64,000 bases of DNA from Sediminicoccus rosea (GCF_033547095.1 NZ_CP137852.1:2039501-2103500), one strand, 5' to 3'; shown: positions 32,086-41,395, counted from the stretch's first letter. Notes: generated by a model from the letters alone, not told the origin. A program made the numbers and translations.

Positions 32086-32936
32086 TGCATCGCCGCTCGC
32101 TCCTCGCCGCGCCACTCCTGTCGCCGGGCCTCGCCCAGGCGCAGACGCGCGCGCCGATCCGCTTCGCCGTCGGCCCCTTCCAGCCGACCGCGGGCGACAC
32201 GCGCCGCGCCTTCGAGCCCTTTTTCGCGCATCTGGCGCAGGCGCTGGGCCGGCCCTACGAACTCACCGTCACCACCGACTGGGCCGGCATCGCCGTCGCA
32301 CTCGGCGCGGGCCAGGTGGATGCGGCCTGGATGGGACCCTGGGGCTACGTCCTGGCGCGCGACCGGGCGCGGGCTGAGGCGCTGGCGACGGTGCTCTACC
32401 AGGGGCGGCCCACCTACCACGCGATCATCCTGGCGCGCGCGGGCCTCACCATTGCCCGCTTTCCGGATGATGCACGCGGCCTCTCGATCTCCTTCGCCGA
32501 TGCGGGCTCGACCAGCGGCTGGCTCATCCCGCATCACTGGTTCGCGCAGCAGGGCATCGAGGTGCGGCGCTTCTTCCAGTATCGCGACGGCGCGAGCCAT
32601 GCGGCGAACGTGATTTCCGTGGCCTCGGGCCAGGTGGACCTCGCCACCGATTTCGACCGCAACTTCAACGCCATGCTGGCTTCCGGCCGGGTGCGGCCCG
32701 AGCAGGCGCGCATCGTCTGGCAGAGCGAGCCGCTGCCCAATGACGCGCTCGCCGTCCGGCATGACCTGGATGCGGCGACGAAATCGGCACTCGCCGCCGC
32801 CGCGCTCGCCATCACGCCCGAGCAGGCGGTACGCGTCATGCCGGCCAACTACACGGGCTGGGTGGCGGCGACCCCCAGCACCTATGCGCTGATCGAGGCG
32901 GCGGGGCGGTCATTGGGGCGGCTGCGCACCTCGTGA
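32082..32936 (+). CDS. PhnD-like phosphate/phosphite/phosphonate ABC substrate-binding protein
   Basis: Periplasmic receptor of 284 residues with a short signal peptide (MMHRRSLLAAPLLSPGLAQA). The mature part matches the PhnD/PtxB pattern: RFAVGPFQPTAGDTRRAFEPFFAHLAQALG, VDAAWMGPWGYVLA, SISFADAGSTSGWLIPHH (ligand-binding STSG loop) and ASHAANVISVASGQVDLA. Family members bind phosphonates, phosphite or similar oxyanions; arsenic or other oxyanions are conceivable. Starts at ATG 32082 with a four-base overlap and is followed by the permease gene. Confidence 0.86.
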   Translation: MMHRRSLLAAPLLSPGLAQAQTRAPIRFAVGPFQPTAGDTRRAFEPFFAHLAQALGRPYELTVTTDWAGIAVALGAGQVDAAWMGPWGYVLARDRARAEALATVLYQGRPTYHAIILARAGLTIARFPDDARGLSISFADAGSTSGWLIPHHWFAQQGIEVRRFFQYRDGASHAANVISVASGQVDLATDFDRNFNAMLASGRVRPEQARIVWQSEPLPNDALAVRHDLDAATKSALAAAALAITPEQAVRVMPANYTGWVAATPSTYALIEAAGRSLGRLRTS

Positions 32937-33673
32937 AGCTGGGTTGGCTTGCCTTCATCGCTCTGCTGCTGGGCTCGGCCTGGGTGGTGGCGCCCGATCC
33001 GGCGCGGCTGGCGGCCGGGTTGCCGCGCCTCGCGGGCTGGCTTGCCGGCGCCTGGCCCCCCGATTTCTCCGATGCCGGGGACATTGCGCGCCGCGCGGGC
33101 GAAACGCTGGGTATCGCCACCCTCGGCACGCTCGCCGCCGCGCTGATGGCGGTGCCGCTCGCGCTGCTGGCGACGCGGCAGGTGACGCCGGGCTTCGCGC
33201 TCTACCACCCGCTGCGCGCCGTGCTGGATGCGTTGCGCGGCGTGGATGGCTTCGTCTTCGCGCTGCTCTTCGTCGCCGCCGTGGGCCTCGGCCCCTTCGC
33301 GGGCATGCTGGGCGTCGCGCTGCATTCGGCGGGCTCGGTCGCCAAGCTCTGGTCCGAGACGATGGAGGAGGCCGATCCGCGCCCGGCCGAGGCGATCCTC
33401 GCGGTCGGCGGCTCGCGCTGGCATGTCGCGCTCTGTGCCCTGGTGCCGCAGACGCTGCCGCAGAACCTGGGCGCGCTGCTCTATGTGTGGGAGGCGAATA
33501 TCCGCGCCTCCACCGTGCTCGGCCTGGTCGGTGCGGGCGGGCTCGGGCAGGAGCTGAAGAACGCGGTGGACCTGCTGGATTTCAACCGCGTGCTTGCCAT
33601 CCTCATCGTCATCATCGCCCTGACCCTGGCGGCGGACCGCATCAGCGGCGCCCTGCGCCGAAGCCTGTCCTGA
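32933..33673 (+). CDS. PhnE-like ABC transporter permease
   Basis: A 246-residue inner membrane permease with five to six segments and the PhnE-type EAA loop around AEAILAVGGSRWHVALCALVPQTLP near residue 160, then NIRASTVLGLVGAGGLGQEL near 190. It starts at GTG 32933, four bases inside the receptor gene. No ATPase gene (PhnC type) lies anywhere in the cassette or near it, so the transporter must borrow an ATPase encoded elsewhere. Confidence 0.87.
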   Translation: MKLGWLAFIALLLGSAWVVAPDPARLAAGLPRLAGWLAGAWPPDFSDAGDIARRAGETLGIATLGTLAAALMAVPLALLATRQVTPGFALYHPLRAVLDALRGVDGFVFALLFVAAVGLGPFAGMLGVALHSAGSVAKLWSETMEEADPRPAEAILAVGGSRWHVALCALVPQTLPQNLGALLYVWEANIRASTVLGLVGAGGLGQELKNAVDLLDFNRVLAILIVIIALTLAADRISGALRRSLS

Positions 33674-33685
33674 AGGTTGCCTCGC

Positions 33686-34522
33686 ATGATCCCGACGCTG
33701 CGGCTCGACGCGCCCCTCCTAGTCATGGGCGGGCCCTATTCCAACCTGCAGGCGACCGAGGCGCTGCTGGCCGAGGCCGCGCGGCGCGGCATCCCGGGGG
33801 AGCACATCCTCTGCACCGGCGATGTCGTCGCCTATGCCGCCGATGCCGCGGCCTGCTGCGACCTGATGATGCAGAGCGGCGCCCGGGTGCTGATGGGCAA
33901 TTGCGAGGAGAACCTCGCGGCCGGCGCCGAGGATTGCGGCTGCGGCTTCGCCGAGGACACGGCGTGCGACCTGCTCTCGCGCGCCTGGTATGCCCATGCG
34001 CTCCGCCAGGTGACCGCCCGCCACCGCGCCTGGATGGGCGGGCTGCCGCGCCGCATCCATCTCGACCTGCCCGATGGCCGCAGGCTCGCCGTGCTGCATG
34101 GCGGCGCGCGGGAGATCAGCCGCTTCCTCTTCGCCTCGGCCGGGGATGAGGAATTGCGGGCGGAACTCGCGGCGACCGGCTGCGCCGGCGTCATCGCCGG
34201 GCATTGCGGCATCCCCTTCGCCCGGCGGCTTGCGGGCGGCGGGCTCTGGCTCAATGCGGGCGCGATCGGCATGCCGGCCAATGACGGCACGCCGCGCGTC
34301 TGGTTCGCGCTGCTGACGCCGGGGCCGCGCGAACTCGGCATCGAGATCCTGCCGCTCGCCTATGACCACGCCGCCGCCGCCGCCGCGATGCGCCGGGCGC
34401 GCCTGCCCGAGGGCTATGCGGCGGGGCTGGAGAGCGGGCTCTGGCCCTCCTGCGACGTGCTGCCGCCGGCCGAACTGGCCGCGCGCGGGCAGGCGCTGGC
34501 GCCGCGGCGCCTGGTCTGGTGA
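33686..34522 (+). CDS. Metallophosphoesterase family protein
   Basis: The 278-residue protein follows the calcineurin-like order: GGPYSN (15-20), CTGDVVAY with Gly45-Asp46, GNCEEN (71-76), LHGG with His138, and AGHCGIPF with His173. The usual first motif DxH is replaced by GPYSN, so the first metal site is altered. A Cys-rich patch (EDCGCGFAEDTAC) follows motif III. ATG 33686 is preferred over TTG 33677. It closes the cassette; the next gene faces it, four bases away. Confidence 0.85.
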   Translation: MIPTLRLDAPLLVMGGPYSNLQATEALLAEAARRGIPGEHILCTGDVVAYAADAAACCDLMMQSGARVLMGNCEENLAAGAEDCGCGFAEDTACDLLSRAWYAHALRQVTARHRAWMGGLPRRIHLDLPDGRRLAVLHGGAREISRFLFASAGDEELRAELAATGCAGVIAGHCGIPFARRLAGGGLWLNAGAIGMPANDGTPRVWFALLTPGPRELGIEILPLAYDHAAAAAAMRRARLPEGYAAGLESGLWPSCDVLPPAELAARGQALAPRRLVW

Positions 34523-34526
34523 GGGC

Positions 34527-35681
34527 TCAGCGCGTCTCGCCGTAGTGTGAGCCGATCCGGTCGTCCCAGGCGCGGAGCATATAGGCGCGCGCGGCGGCGC
34601 TGAGCGGCGGCGCCACGGCGCGGCCTTCCAGCTCGGCCGCGAGCGAGGGCGTCAGCGCCTCGGTCCAGAGGCGGTCGGTCGGGGTCGTGTCGGTCACGCG
34701 CGGGCCGGTGCCGGGCACCAGGCCGCGGCCGAAGACGTGGCGCTGCATCCCGGGCTGGCCGAGGAAGGCGGCGAGGGGCTGCAACTGGGCGATGCGCGCC
34801 TCCGCCACGCCGCGCGGCACGGCGAGGATGAGGCTGTGCGGCAGCAGCGGCGCCGCCTGGAAGGGCGTGCAGAGCGTGTCGGGCGGCAGGAGGCGCTGGC
34901 CCATGCCCAGCAGGTAGGGGCCGAGCAGCGCGGTGCTGAGGTCCACGCCGCCCTCCAGGAATTCCTCCGTCGCCGCCTCGCCGGAGCTTGGGTAATAGGC
35001 GACGTGCTGGCCGAGCTCGGCGAGGTAGGCCCAGGTGGCGGGCCAGCCGGCGCGCGGATCGAGCGGATCGGAGTCGTTCAGGAGATAGGGCAGGCCGGTC
35101 ACGAAGGTCTGGCCGAAGCGTGACTGGCCGGGCCGCGTGTACTGGAAGCGCCGCGGATTCTGCCGGGCATAGTCCAGCAGCTCCTCCGCCGTGCGCGGCG
35201 CCGTGGGCAGGACGGAGCGGCGATGCACCAGCACCGGGCCGCCCGGCACGGCACCGAGGACGAGGCCGCTCGCGCCGATGCGCTCCTGCACCAATTGCCC
35301 GGCGGGGGTCAGGCCCGGCGTATTGGCCGCCAGCAGCGCGGCCGGCACCTCCTGCCAGAGGTCGCGCGCGGCGCCGAGCGCATGGCCCGCGATGTTGGTG
35401 ATCACGGCATCGGTGCCCGGCAGCCCGGCCTCGACCTCCTCGCGCAGCTCGGTCGCGATCCAGGGCACGTTCTCGATCCGCAGCGTGCCGACCGGCAGGT
35501 GGAAATCCGGATGATCCTGCAGCTCGGTGAGTACGGCCGTGTTCAGCCGCGGCCCCTCGCCGGCGATGACGACGAAGAGGTCACCCGCGTGCGGGGCCTG
35601 GGCCCAAGCCGAAGGGGGGGCGCGCGTGGCGCCGGCCGTGGCGGCGGCGGCCAGCAGGGAGCGGCGGGAGAGGCGGCTCAT
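34527..35681 (-). CDS. Extracytoplasmic solute-binding protein
   Basis: A 384-residue exported protein with a Tat-like SRRSLLAAAATAGA signal. The mature part has the periplasmic-receptor character of the TTT/Bug class: PHAGDLFVVIAGEGPR at the start, LDYARQNPRRFQYTRPGQSRFGQT in the middle (compare ARPG segments of Bug proteins) and LGQPGMQRHVFGRGLVPGT. Ligand unknown. Its start overlaps the GH8 stop by four bases, so it is co-translated with the glucanase gene upstream. Confidence 0.65.
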   Translation of the reverse strand: MSRLSRRSLLAAAATAGATRAPPSAWAQAPHAGDLFVVIAGEGPRLNTAVLTELQDHPDFHLPVGTLRIENVPWIATELREEVEAGLPGTDAVITNIAGHALGAARDLWQEVPAALLAANTPGLTPAGQLVQERIGASGLVLGAVPGGPVLVHRRSVLPTAPRTAEELLDYARQNPRRFQYTRPGQSRFGQTFVTGLPYLLNDSDPLDPRAGWPATWAYLAELGQHVAYYPSSGEAATEEFLEGGVDLSTALLGPYLLGMGQRLLPPDTLCTPFQAAPLLPHSLILAVPRGVAEARIAQLQPLAAFLGQPGMQRHVFGRGLVPGTGPRVTDTTPTDRLWTEALTPSLAAELEGRAVAPPLSAAARAYMLRAWDDRIGSHYGETR

Positions 35682-36949
35682 CGGGGCGGCGCCAGGCCGC
35701 GCAGCCCTGCCGGAACGCCGCGCACCTGCGACTGCTCCGCGCTCAGGTTGCGCGACCACTGGGCCTGGACGGGCGCGGGGGAGGGCGGCTCGGCCACCTC
35801 CTCATCGCCGCGCCAGCGGGCCCAGGCGGCCTGGGCCGCGCCCATCAGCCGCTCGGTGCGGGAGGGCGGGGTGGCAGGCGTGGGGGGCACCAGCGCCGGG
35901 GGCTGCGGGGCCATGTGCGGCGCGATGCGCGTCTGCAGCACCAGCGCCGCGCCGAAGTAATCGGGCGCGTCGGCGACGCCGAGCGGCGTGCCCACCGTCT
36001 CGCCGAAGCGGCTGCGGACCAGCGCATGGATGGCGCGGATGCCGGCATGGCCCGGATAGGGCGCGATCTCGCCGGTCCCGAGATCCACCCAGGCGGGCGG
36101 GCGCCGGGGGTGGTTCGGGAAGTCCCAGAATTCGCGGGAGGCCGGGAGCGGGCCCACATCCAGCCCCTGCCAGGCGAGGTTCAGCGGCACCCGCACCGCA
36201 TCCCAGGCGAAGCGGTTGGGCCAGCGGCCGGCATTCACCGGCGGCCCGCCCTGTGCGGGCAACAGCAGCCAGTCGGGTGGCAGGCGCCAGCGGCCGAAGG
36301 CCGCCTCGTCCATCAGCCGCAGCCCATCCTGCTCCAGTGCCGCCCAGCGCGCATCGGGCACGAGGCGCGAGAGGGCGCGCAGCGCCGGAAAGGCGTAGTA
36401 GGAGAGGTTGATGATGACGCCCTGCGAATCCTGGAAGCCATGGATGCCGGGCAGCAGCAGCGTGCGGCCCTGGAACTCGATCACGCAGCAGCGCAGGATG
36501 TCGGCCGTGATGCGCTGCGCTGCCTCGCGATAGGCGGGGACGTTCCAGCGCTCGGCCGCCATGAGGAGCGACCAGGCGATGAAGATGTCGCCATCCGTCG
36601 CGTTGTTCATGTCGGTCACGCCGGCGCGGCTGTTGGGGTCGAAGCGCCAGGCGGCGAGGCTGTCGCTCGGGCGCGCCAGGTTGCGGCGCGTCCAGTTCCA
36701 CATCAGGTCGAAGCGCGCGCGGTCGTCGAAATGCACGGCGAAGAGCATGGAATAGCCCTGGCCCTCGCTGTGCGAGATGCCGCGGTTGGCGGTATCGATG
36801 ATGCGGCCCTCGGGCGCCATGTAGCGCCGCACATAGGCCTGCCATTCATTGGGCCCGGGCGGCGGGGGCGGGGCGGCCAGCGCCGGGGCGAGGGTCAGCA
36901 GGAAGGCGGCCAGAAGGATGAGCGCGCGGTGCGTCAGGGCCAGGGGCAT
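35678..36949 (-). CDS. Glycoside hydrolase family 8 endoglucanase-like
   Basis: A 423-residue secreted enzyme with a signal peptide to about residue 26. The GH8 core follows the BcsZ pattern: RGISHSEGQGYSMLFAV with the proposed acid Glu62, WRFDPNSR, NNATDGDIFIAWSL with Asp119/Asp121 in the DGD box, and YYAFPAL. GH8 enzymes cut beta-1,4-glucans such as cellulose. In many bacteria the gene sits in a bcs operon, but no cellulose synthase is in this window; it shares a transcript with a solute receptor instead. The last 80 residues are Pro/Arg-rich and unordered. ATG 36949 is used. Confidence 0.87.
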   Translation of the reverse strand: MPLALTHRALILLAAFLLTLAPALAAPPPPPGPNEWQAYVRRYMAPEGRIIDTANRGISHSEGQGYSMLFAVHFDDRARFDLMWNWTRRNLARPSDSLAAWRFDPNSRAGVTDMNNATDGDIFIAWSLLMAAERWNVPAYREAAQRITADILRCCVIEFQGRTLLLPGIHGFQDSQGVIINLSYYAFPALRALSRLVPDARWAALEQDGLRLMDEAAFGRWRLPPDWLLLPAQGGPPVNAGRWPNRFAWDAVRVPLNLAWQGLDVGPLPASREFWDFPNHPRRPPAWVDLGTGEIAPYPGHAGIRAIHALVRSRFGETVGTPLGVADAPDYFGAALVLQTRIAPHMAPQPPALVPPTPATPPSRTERLMGAAQAAWARWRGDEEVAEPPSPAPVQAQWSRNLSAEQSQVRGVPAGLRGLAPPR

Positions 36950-37047
36950 GCGGGCGTCTCCAGTCGAGGGCAACGCTTGCACGCGAATGCGCCCGGTTCA
37001 AGCTGGCATTCAGATTTTGCGATAAGGCGACGCGCGCCGGCCTGCGG

Positions 37048-38001
37048 CTAATCCGCCCGGATATTCGCCGCCCGCACCACCTCCCGGTAGCGCGCGAGCT
37101 CGGCCTGGAGCAGCGCGGCCATCTCCTCGGGCGTCCTGCGCCAGGGCGTCATCCCGATCTGGCCGAGGCGCTGGCGGAACTCGGGCTCCTCCTGCATCGC
37201 GTCCAGCGCGGCGGCGAGGCGGCGGAGGATGGCGGCATCGGTCCGGGCAGGGGCGAAGAGGCCCTGCCAGGCCAGCATCTCCACGCCCTGGAAGGCGGGC
37301 AGGCTGGCCAGCGGCGGCAGGCCCTCGATGACGCGGAGCGAGGAATTGGCGAAGCCCTTGATCCGCCCCTCGCGCAGCAGCGGCGCCGTGCTGGTGACGG
37401 TGAGCACGGCGAGGTCGAGCCGGCCGGCGATGAGGTCGGTCGGGATCTGCGCGGCGATGCGGTAGGGCACGTGCTCCAGCCGGATGCCGGCGCCGCGGGC
37501 GATGATCTCGCCCCAGAGGTGCAGCGAGGTGCCGGTGCCGGAGGTGGCGAAGGTCAGCCCCTCCGGCCGGGAGCGCGCCAGGGCCAGCAGGCTGTTCAGG
37601 TCATTCGCCGGCAGGTCGGGCCGGCCGACCAGCGTGAGCGGCAGCGAGGCCAGCATGCCGATGGGCGCGAAGTCGCGCAGCGGGTCGTAGCGCACGGCGC
37701 CCGGCGTGACGAAGGGCGAGATGGTGAAGGGGCTCTCCACACCCAGCAGCAGCGTGTAGCCATCGGGTGCGGCGCGGGCCACGCGCTCGGTGCCGATGGT
37801 GCCGCCGGCCCCCGGCGCGTTCTCCACCACCACGCTCTGGCCGAGGCGGCGGGTGAGTTCGGCGGCCGCCAGCCGCGCCACCGTGTCCACATTGCCGCCG
37901 GCGGCAAAGGGCACGACGAGGGTGATGTTCCGCGTCGGCCAGGACTGCGCGAGCGCGGACGTGGCGAGGGGGGCGAGCAGCAGGGCGCGGCGGGGGATCA
38001 T
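37048..38001 (-). CDS. Bug-family tripartite tricarboxylate transporter receptor
   Basis: A 317-residue periplasmic receptor with a short signal ([19 protein letters not shown]). Bug features: WPTRNITLVVPFAAGGNVDTVAR, VVVENAPGAGGTIGTERVARAAPDGYTLLLG, and PAFQGVEMLAWQGLFAPA. No TctA/TctB membrane genes are adjacent. Its start lies four bases inside the adenosine-deaminase-like gene, so the two are co-translated, which suggests a nitrogen heterocycle or similar as a ligand; the ligand itself is not evident. Confidence 0.9.
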   Translation of the reverse strand: MIPRRALLLAPLATSALAQSWPTRNITLVVPFAAGGNVDTVARLAAAELTRRLGQSVVVENAPGAGGTIGTERVARAAPDGYTLLLGVESPFTISPFVTPGAVRYDPLRDFAPIGMLASLPLTLVGRPDLPANDLNSLLALARSRPEGLTFATSGTGTSLHLWGEIIARGAGIRLEHVPYRIAAQIPTDLIAGRLDLAVLTVTSTAPLLREGRIKGFANSSLRVIEGLPPLASLPAFQGVEMLAWQGLFAPARTDAAILRRLAAALDAMQEEPEFRQRLGQIGMTPWRRTPEEMAALLQAELARYREVVRAANIRAD

Positions 38002-39044
38002 GCGAGGCTCCCTTGGGGAAAGATCTCGGCGGCCAGGGCATCGAATTCCTGGGCGAAGGCACCTTCGAGGTGGCGGCGCGCGGGCTCCGGCAGGAAGGAG
38101 CCGCGGATGCCGTTCAGCATGAAGCCGCGCAGGTCCGGCAGGCCGAAGCCGAAATCCTCCACCATCATCCGCCAGCAGCGCGTGGGGGTGACCTGGTGCA
38201 GCGGCGGGTCGTCGGTGTTGGGATGGATCAGCAGCCCGGCTTCCGGCATGCGGGCCAGCGGGTGGCCCTCGGGCCAGTTCTCCAGCGTGCGGAGGTAGTA
38301 GGAATTGGTCGGCACCACGGTGAAGAGGATGCCGCGCTCGGCGCAGCGCGCGGTCAGCGCCGGGTCCTCCAGGACGGTGTAGCCGTGGTCGATGCGGTCC
38401 ACCTCGCAAAGGTCGATCGCGGTCGCGATGTTGCGCGGGTGGCAGCCGAATTCGCCGGCATGGGCGGTGAGCTTGAAGCCCGCCTGCTTCGCCATGCGCC
38501 AGGCGCGCCAGAAGAGCTCGGGCGGGCGGTCCGTCTCGCGGTAGTCGATCCCCATGCCGATGATGGCGTCCCGCCGGTGGGCCAGCATCCATTCGGCCAC
38601 CTCGGTCGCGGCCTCGGGCGGGGCCTCGCGGTCGATGGACGGGATCAGCAGGGCGGAGACGCCGAAATCGGCCGCCGCATCCGCGAAGCCCGCCAGGATG
38701 GCGTCGGCGCCCTTGGCGTAGCTGAACAGATGCGCCGTGCCGGTCGGGTTCCAGAAGATCTCGGAATGGCGCACGCCATGCGCGGCCGCATCCTGCAGGT
38801 GTTCATAGGCGATGCGGTGCAGGTCCCGCGCATCGCGCAGGATGCGGCTCTCCAGCGCGCGCAGGATGTGCAGCACGCCCTTGGGCTTGGCGTCGCGGGC
38901 GTAGAGCGATTCCGCCTCGGCCGCGGGCATGCCGCAGCGGGCGGCCATCTCGGCGAAGGTGGATTGCCGCACCGCGCCCAGCAGATGGACGTGCAGGTCC
39001 ACCTTGGGCAGCGCGTGGCAGAAGGTTTCGAGCCGTTCGGTCAT
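37998..39044 (-). CDS. Adenosine/adenine deaminase family protein
   Basis: A 348-residue cytoplasmic metal-dependent deaminase with the full ADA site: His18-x-His20 ([13 protein letters not shown]), HAGEFG near residue 185, [11 protein letters not shown] near 210, and [12 protein letters not shown] near 270, where Asp ligands sit. It would remove an amino group from a purine (adenosine or adenine) or a related ring. Its stop overlaps the Bug receptor start by four bases, so uptake and deamination are probably linked. Start ATG 39044. Confidence 0.88.
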   Translation of the reverse strand: MTERLETFCHALPKVDLHVHLLGAVRQSTFAEMAARCGMPAAEAESLYARDAKPKGVLHILRALESRILRDARDLHRIAYEHLQDAAAHGVRHSEIFWNPTGTAHLFSYAKGADAILAGFADAAADFGVSALLIPSIDREAPPEAATEVAEWMLAHRRDAIIGMGIDYRETDRPPELFWRAWRMAKQAGFKLTAHAGEFGCHPRNIATAIDLCEVDRIDHGYTVLEDPALTARCAERGILFTVVPTNSYYLRTLENWPEGHPLARMPEAGLLIHPNTDDPPLHQVTPTRCWRMMVEDFGFGLPDLRGFMLNGIRGSFLPEPARRHLEGAFAQEFDALAAEIFPQGSLA

Positions 39045-39108
39045 CGGCGCATCCTGCCACGCCGGCGGGGAGATGACAGGCCCGGCCCCGCATGCGACGA
39101 AGCGGCCC

Positions 39109-40257
39109 ATGCAGAAGCCCGCCAACCCCCGTTTCTCCTCCGGCCCCTGCGCCAAGCGGCCCGGATTCTCGCTGGATGCGCTGCAAGGCGCGCTGCTCGG
39201 CCGCAGCCATCGCGCGGCGGCACCCAAGGCGCGCCTCGCCGAGGTGATCGAGCGCTCCCGGGCCATCCTCGGCATGCCGGCCGATTACCGGCTGGGCATC
39301 GTCCCCGCCTCGGACACCGGCGCGGTCGAGATGGCGCTGTGGAGCCTGCTTGGCCCCCGTGGCGTGGATGTGCTGGCCTGGGAGAGCTTTTCCGCCGAAT
39401 GGGCGCATGACATCCAGGCCGAGCTGAAGCTCACCGATCTGCGCCTGCTCAAGGCACCCTACGGCCAGCTGCCGGATCTCTCCGCCGTGGATCCGGCGCG
39501 GGATTGCGTCTTCGTCTGGAACGGCACCACCAGCGGCGTGCGCCTGCCCCATGCCGACTGGATCAGCGATGCGCGCGAGGGGCTGACCATCTGCGACGCG
39601 ACCTCGGCCGCCTTCGCCATGGACCTGCCGTGGGAGAAGCTCGATGTCGTCACCTGGTCCTGGCAGAAGGTGCTGGGGGGCGAGGCGGCGCATGGCATGC
39701 TGGCGCTCTCGCCGCGCGCGGTCGCGCGCCTCGAATCCCACAAGCCGGCCTGGCCGCTGCCCAAGGTGTTCCGCCTGGCCAAGGGCGGCAAGCTGATCGA
39801 GGGCATCTTCCGGGGCGACACGATCAACACCCCCTCCATGCTCTGCGTCGAGGATGCGCTGGACGGTCTGCGCTGGGCCGAGGGGGTGGGGGGGCTGCGC
39901 GCCCTCGTCGCCCGCGCCGAGGGCAACCTCGCCACCATCGCGGGCTGGGTGGAGCGCAGCGACTGGGCGCGCTTCCTGGCCGATGAGCCGGCCACGCGCT
40001 CCTGCACCAGCGTCTGCCTGCGGATCGTGGCGCCCTGGTTCACCGCGCTCGATCCGGGCGTGCAGGCCAAGGCCGCCGCGCGGCTCTCGGCGCTGCTGGA
40101 GGAGGAGGGCGTGGCACTCGACGCCGCCAGCTATCGCGACGCGCCGCCAGGCCTGCGGATCTGGTGCGGCGCGACGGTGGAGCAGGAGGACGTGGCCGCC
40201 CTGCTCCCCTGGCTTGATCAGGCCTTCGCGCGCGTCACGGCCGAATTCGCGGGCTGA
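39109..40257 (+). CDS. serC: Phosphoserine aminotransferase
   Basis: PLP enzyme of serine biosynthesis. The 382-residue product begins [15 protein letters not shown], has [12 protein letters not shown] near residue 140, [13 protein letters not shown] near 168 and the catalytic Lys in [16 protein letters not shown] near 183, as in the longer SerC form common in alphaproteobacteria. The start is ATG 39109. No serA is next to it in the window. Its 3-prime end overlaps the convergent methyltransferase gene by 40 bases. Confidence 0.9.
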   Translation: MQKPANPRFSSGPCAKRPGFSLDALQGALLGRSHRAAAPKARLAEVIERSRAILGMPADYRLGIVPASDTGAVEMALWSLLGPRGVDVLAWESFSAEWAHDIQAELKLTDLRLLKAPYGQLPDLSAVDPARDCVFVWNGTTSGVRLPHADWISDAREGLTICDATSAAFAMDLPWEKLDVVTWSWQKVLGGEAAHGMLALSPRAVARLESHKPAWPLPKVFRLAKGGKLIEGIFRGDTINTPSMLCVEDALDGLRWAEGVGGLRALVARAEGNLATIAGWVERSDWARFLADEPATRSCTSVCLRIVAPWFTALDPGVQAKAAARLSALLEEEGVALDAASYRDAPPGLRIWCGATVEQEDVAALLPWLDQAFARVTAEFAG

Positions 40258-41294
40258 GCGCGCCCGCCGAGACGCCAGCCATGCCGGCCGGCCCAGGGCG
40301 AGGAAGGCTCCAGCGCCGCCGCGTCGAGCAGCGCCTCGCCCATGGCGCGGATGCCGCGGTGGCGGCGCGTGACCACATGCTCGCCGATGTTGCGCAGGAG
40401 CCGCTGCCAGCGCCGCGTGAGGGGCGCGGCCGAGAGCAGATAGGCGCCGCGCGACTGCTCCTGCGTCATCTGCCGCCAGAGGGCGGCGGCATGCGTCGCA
40501 TCCGCGCCCGTGGGCGGCGCGTCGCCCGGCCGCCGCTTGCGGAAGACGATGGAGGTGTGCGCCAGGTTCTCGCCCGCGCAGGGCGTGAAGCCAGCCTGCC
40601 AGGCGGCGGCGACCAGCGTCTCGGGCGTGAAGTTCCAGATATGCGCAGCGTGGAAGGTGTTGGCGAGCTGCTTGCGGATGCCGGCCAGATTCGGCACCTC
40701 GATGAAGAGCAGGCCCTCGGGGGCCAGGGCGGCGTGGATGCGGCGCATCGCGGCCCAGGGATCGGTCAGGTGCTCCATGACGTGGTTCATGGTGACGAGG
40801 TGCAGCGCCTCGCGCGGAAATTCGGGGCTGTCCCAGCCGCCCTGGCGGATATCCACCTCATATTCGCGGCGGGCGAATTCGGCATAGCCCCAGTTGGGTT
40901 CGAGGCCGGTGGCGGCGAAGCCCGCCTCGCGCATCACGAAGGTGAACTCGCCCGAGGAGGCGCCGATGTCGAGCACGCGCGCCTTGGTGGATGGAATGGG
41001 GGCGGGCAGCAGCGGCGCCAGGCGGCGGGCGCGGGCCATGGCGCCGCGCAGGGCGCGCAGCGCATGCTTGCGCTTGGGCGTGAAGCCGCCCTTGTATTCC
41101 AGGCGATAGCGGGTCGCGTAGAAATCGCTGACCGCGCTCTCGTCCGGGATCTCGGCATGGCTGACGAGGCCGCAGCCGGTGCAGAGGGCCGTCTCCAGCG
41201 CGGCGCCGCCGCGGCCGCGATCGGCCACGAGGCGGCGCGTGGCGGTGCCGCAGAGCCGGCAGGGGCTTGCCGGGAAATCCTGACCGATCTTCAT
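40218..41294 (-). CDS. Class I SAM-dependent methyltransferase with N-terminal zinc-ribbon motif
   Basis: The 358 residues begin with a [10 protein letters not shown] and [14 protein letters not shown] pair, a zinc-knuckle as found in C-methyltransferases for sugar nucleotides and related proteins, followed by motif I in [19 protein letters not shown] near residue 108, [14 protein letters not shown] near 170 and [11 protein letters not shown]. It probably methylates a sugar or small molecule; the target is unknown. Start ATG 41294 follows a GGAG site six bases upstream, so it is preferred over ATG 41300 or 41306. Confidence 0.82.
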   Translation of the reverse strand: MKIGQDFPASPCRLCGTATRRLVADRGRGGAALETALCTGCGLVSHAEIPDESAVSDFYATRYRLEYKGGFTPKRKHALRALRGAMARARRLAPLLPAPIPSTKARVLDIGASSGEFTFVMREAGFAATGLEPNWGYAEFARREYEVDIRQGGWDSPEFPREALHLVTMNHVMEHLTDPWAAMRRIHAALAPEGLLFIEVPNLAGIRKQLANTFHAAHIWNFTPETLVAAAWQAGFTPCAGENLAHTSIVFRKRRPGDAPPTGADATHAAALWRQMTQEQSRGAYLLSAAPLTRRWQRLLRNIGEHVVTRRHRGIRAMGEALLDAAALEPSSPWAGRHGWRLGGRAQPANSAVTRAKA

Positions 41295-41356
41295 GCGCAT
41301 CTCCATCGTCCGGGGCGCGGCCTAACGGGCGGGCGCCCCGGCGGGCTGACGCGGCG

Positions 41357-41373
41357 TGTCAGCGCGATGTCAG
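41357..41373 (+). promoter_or_regulatory. TGTCAG direct repeat (11-base period) upstream of a response regulator gene
   Basis: TGTCAG at 41357-41362 and again at 41368-41373, period 11 bases, ending 22 bases before the start of the OmpR-family regulator gene. OmpR-family regulators bind such 11-base tandem half-sites, and TGTCA-N6-TGTCA is the core of the PhoB box. An autoregulatory site or a Pho-type site are both possible. Confidence 0.55.
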
Positions 41374-41395
41374 GAAGGGCGGGCTAAGGGGGCAT

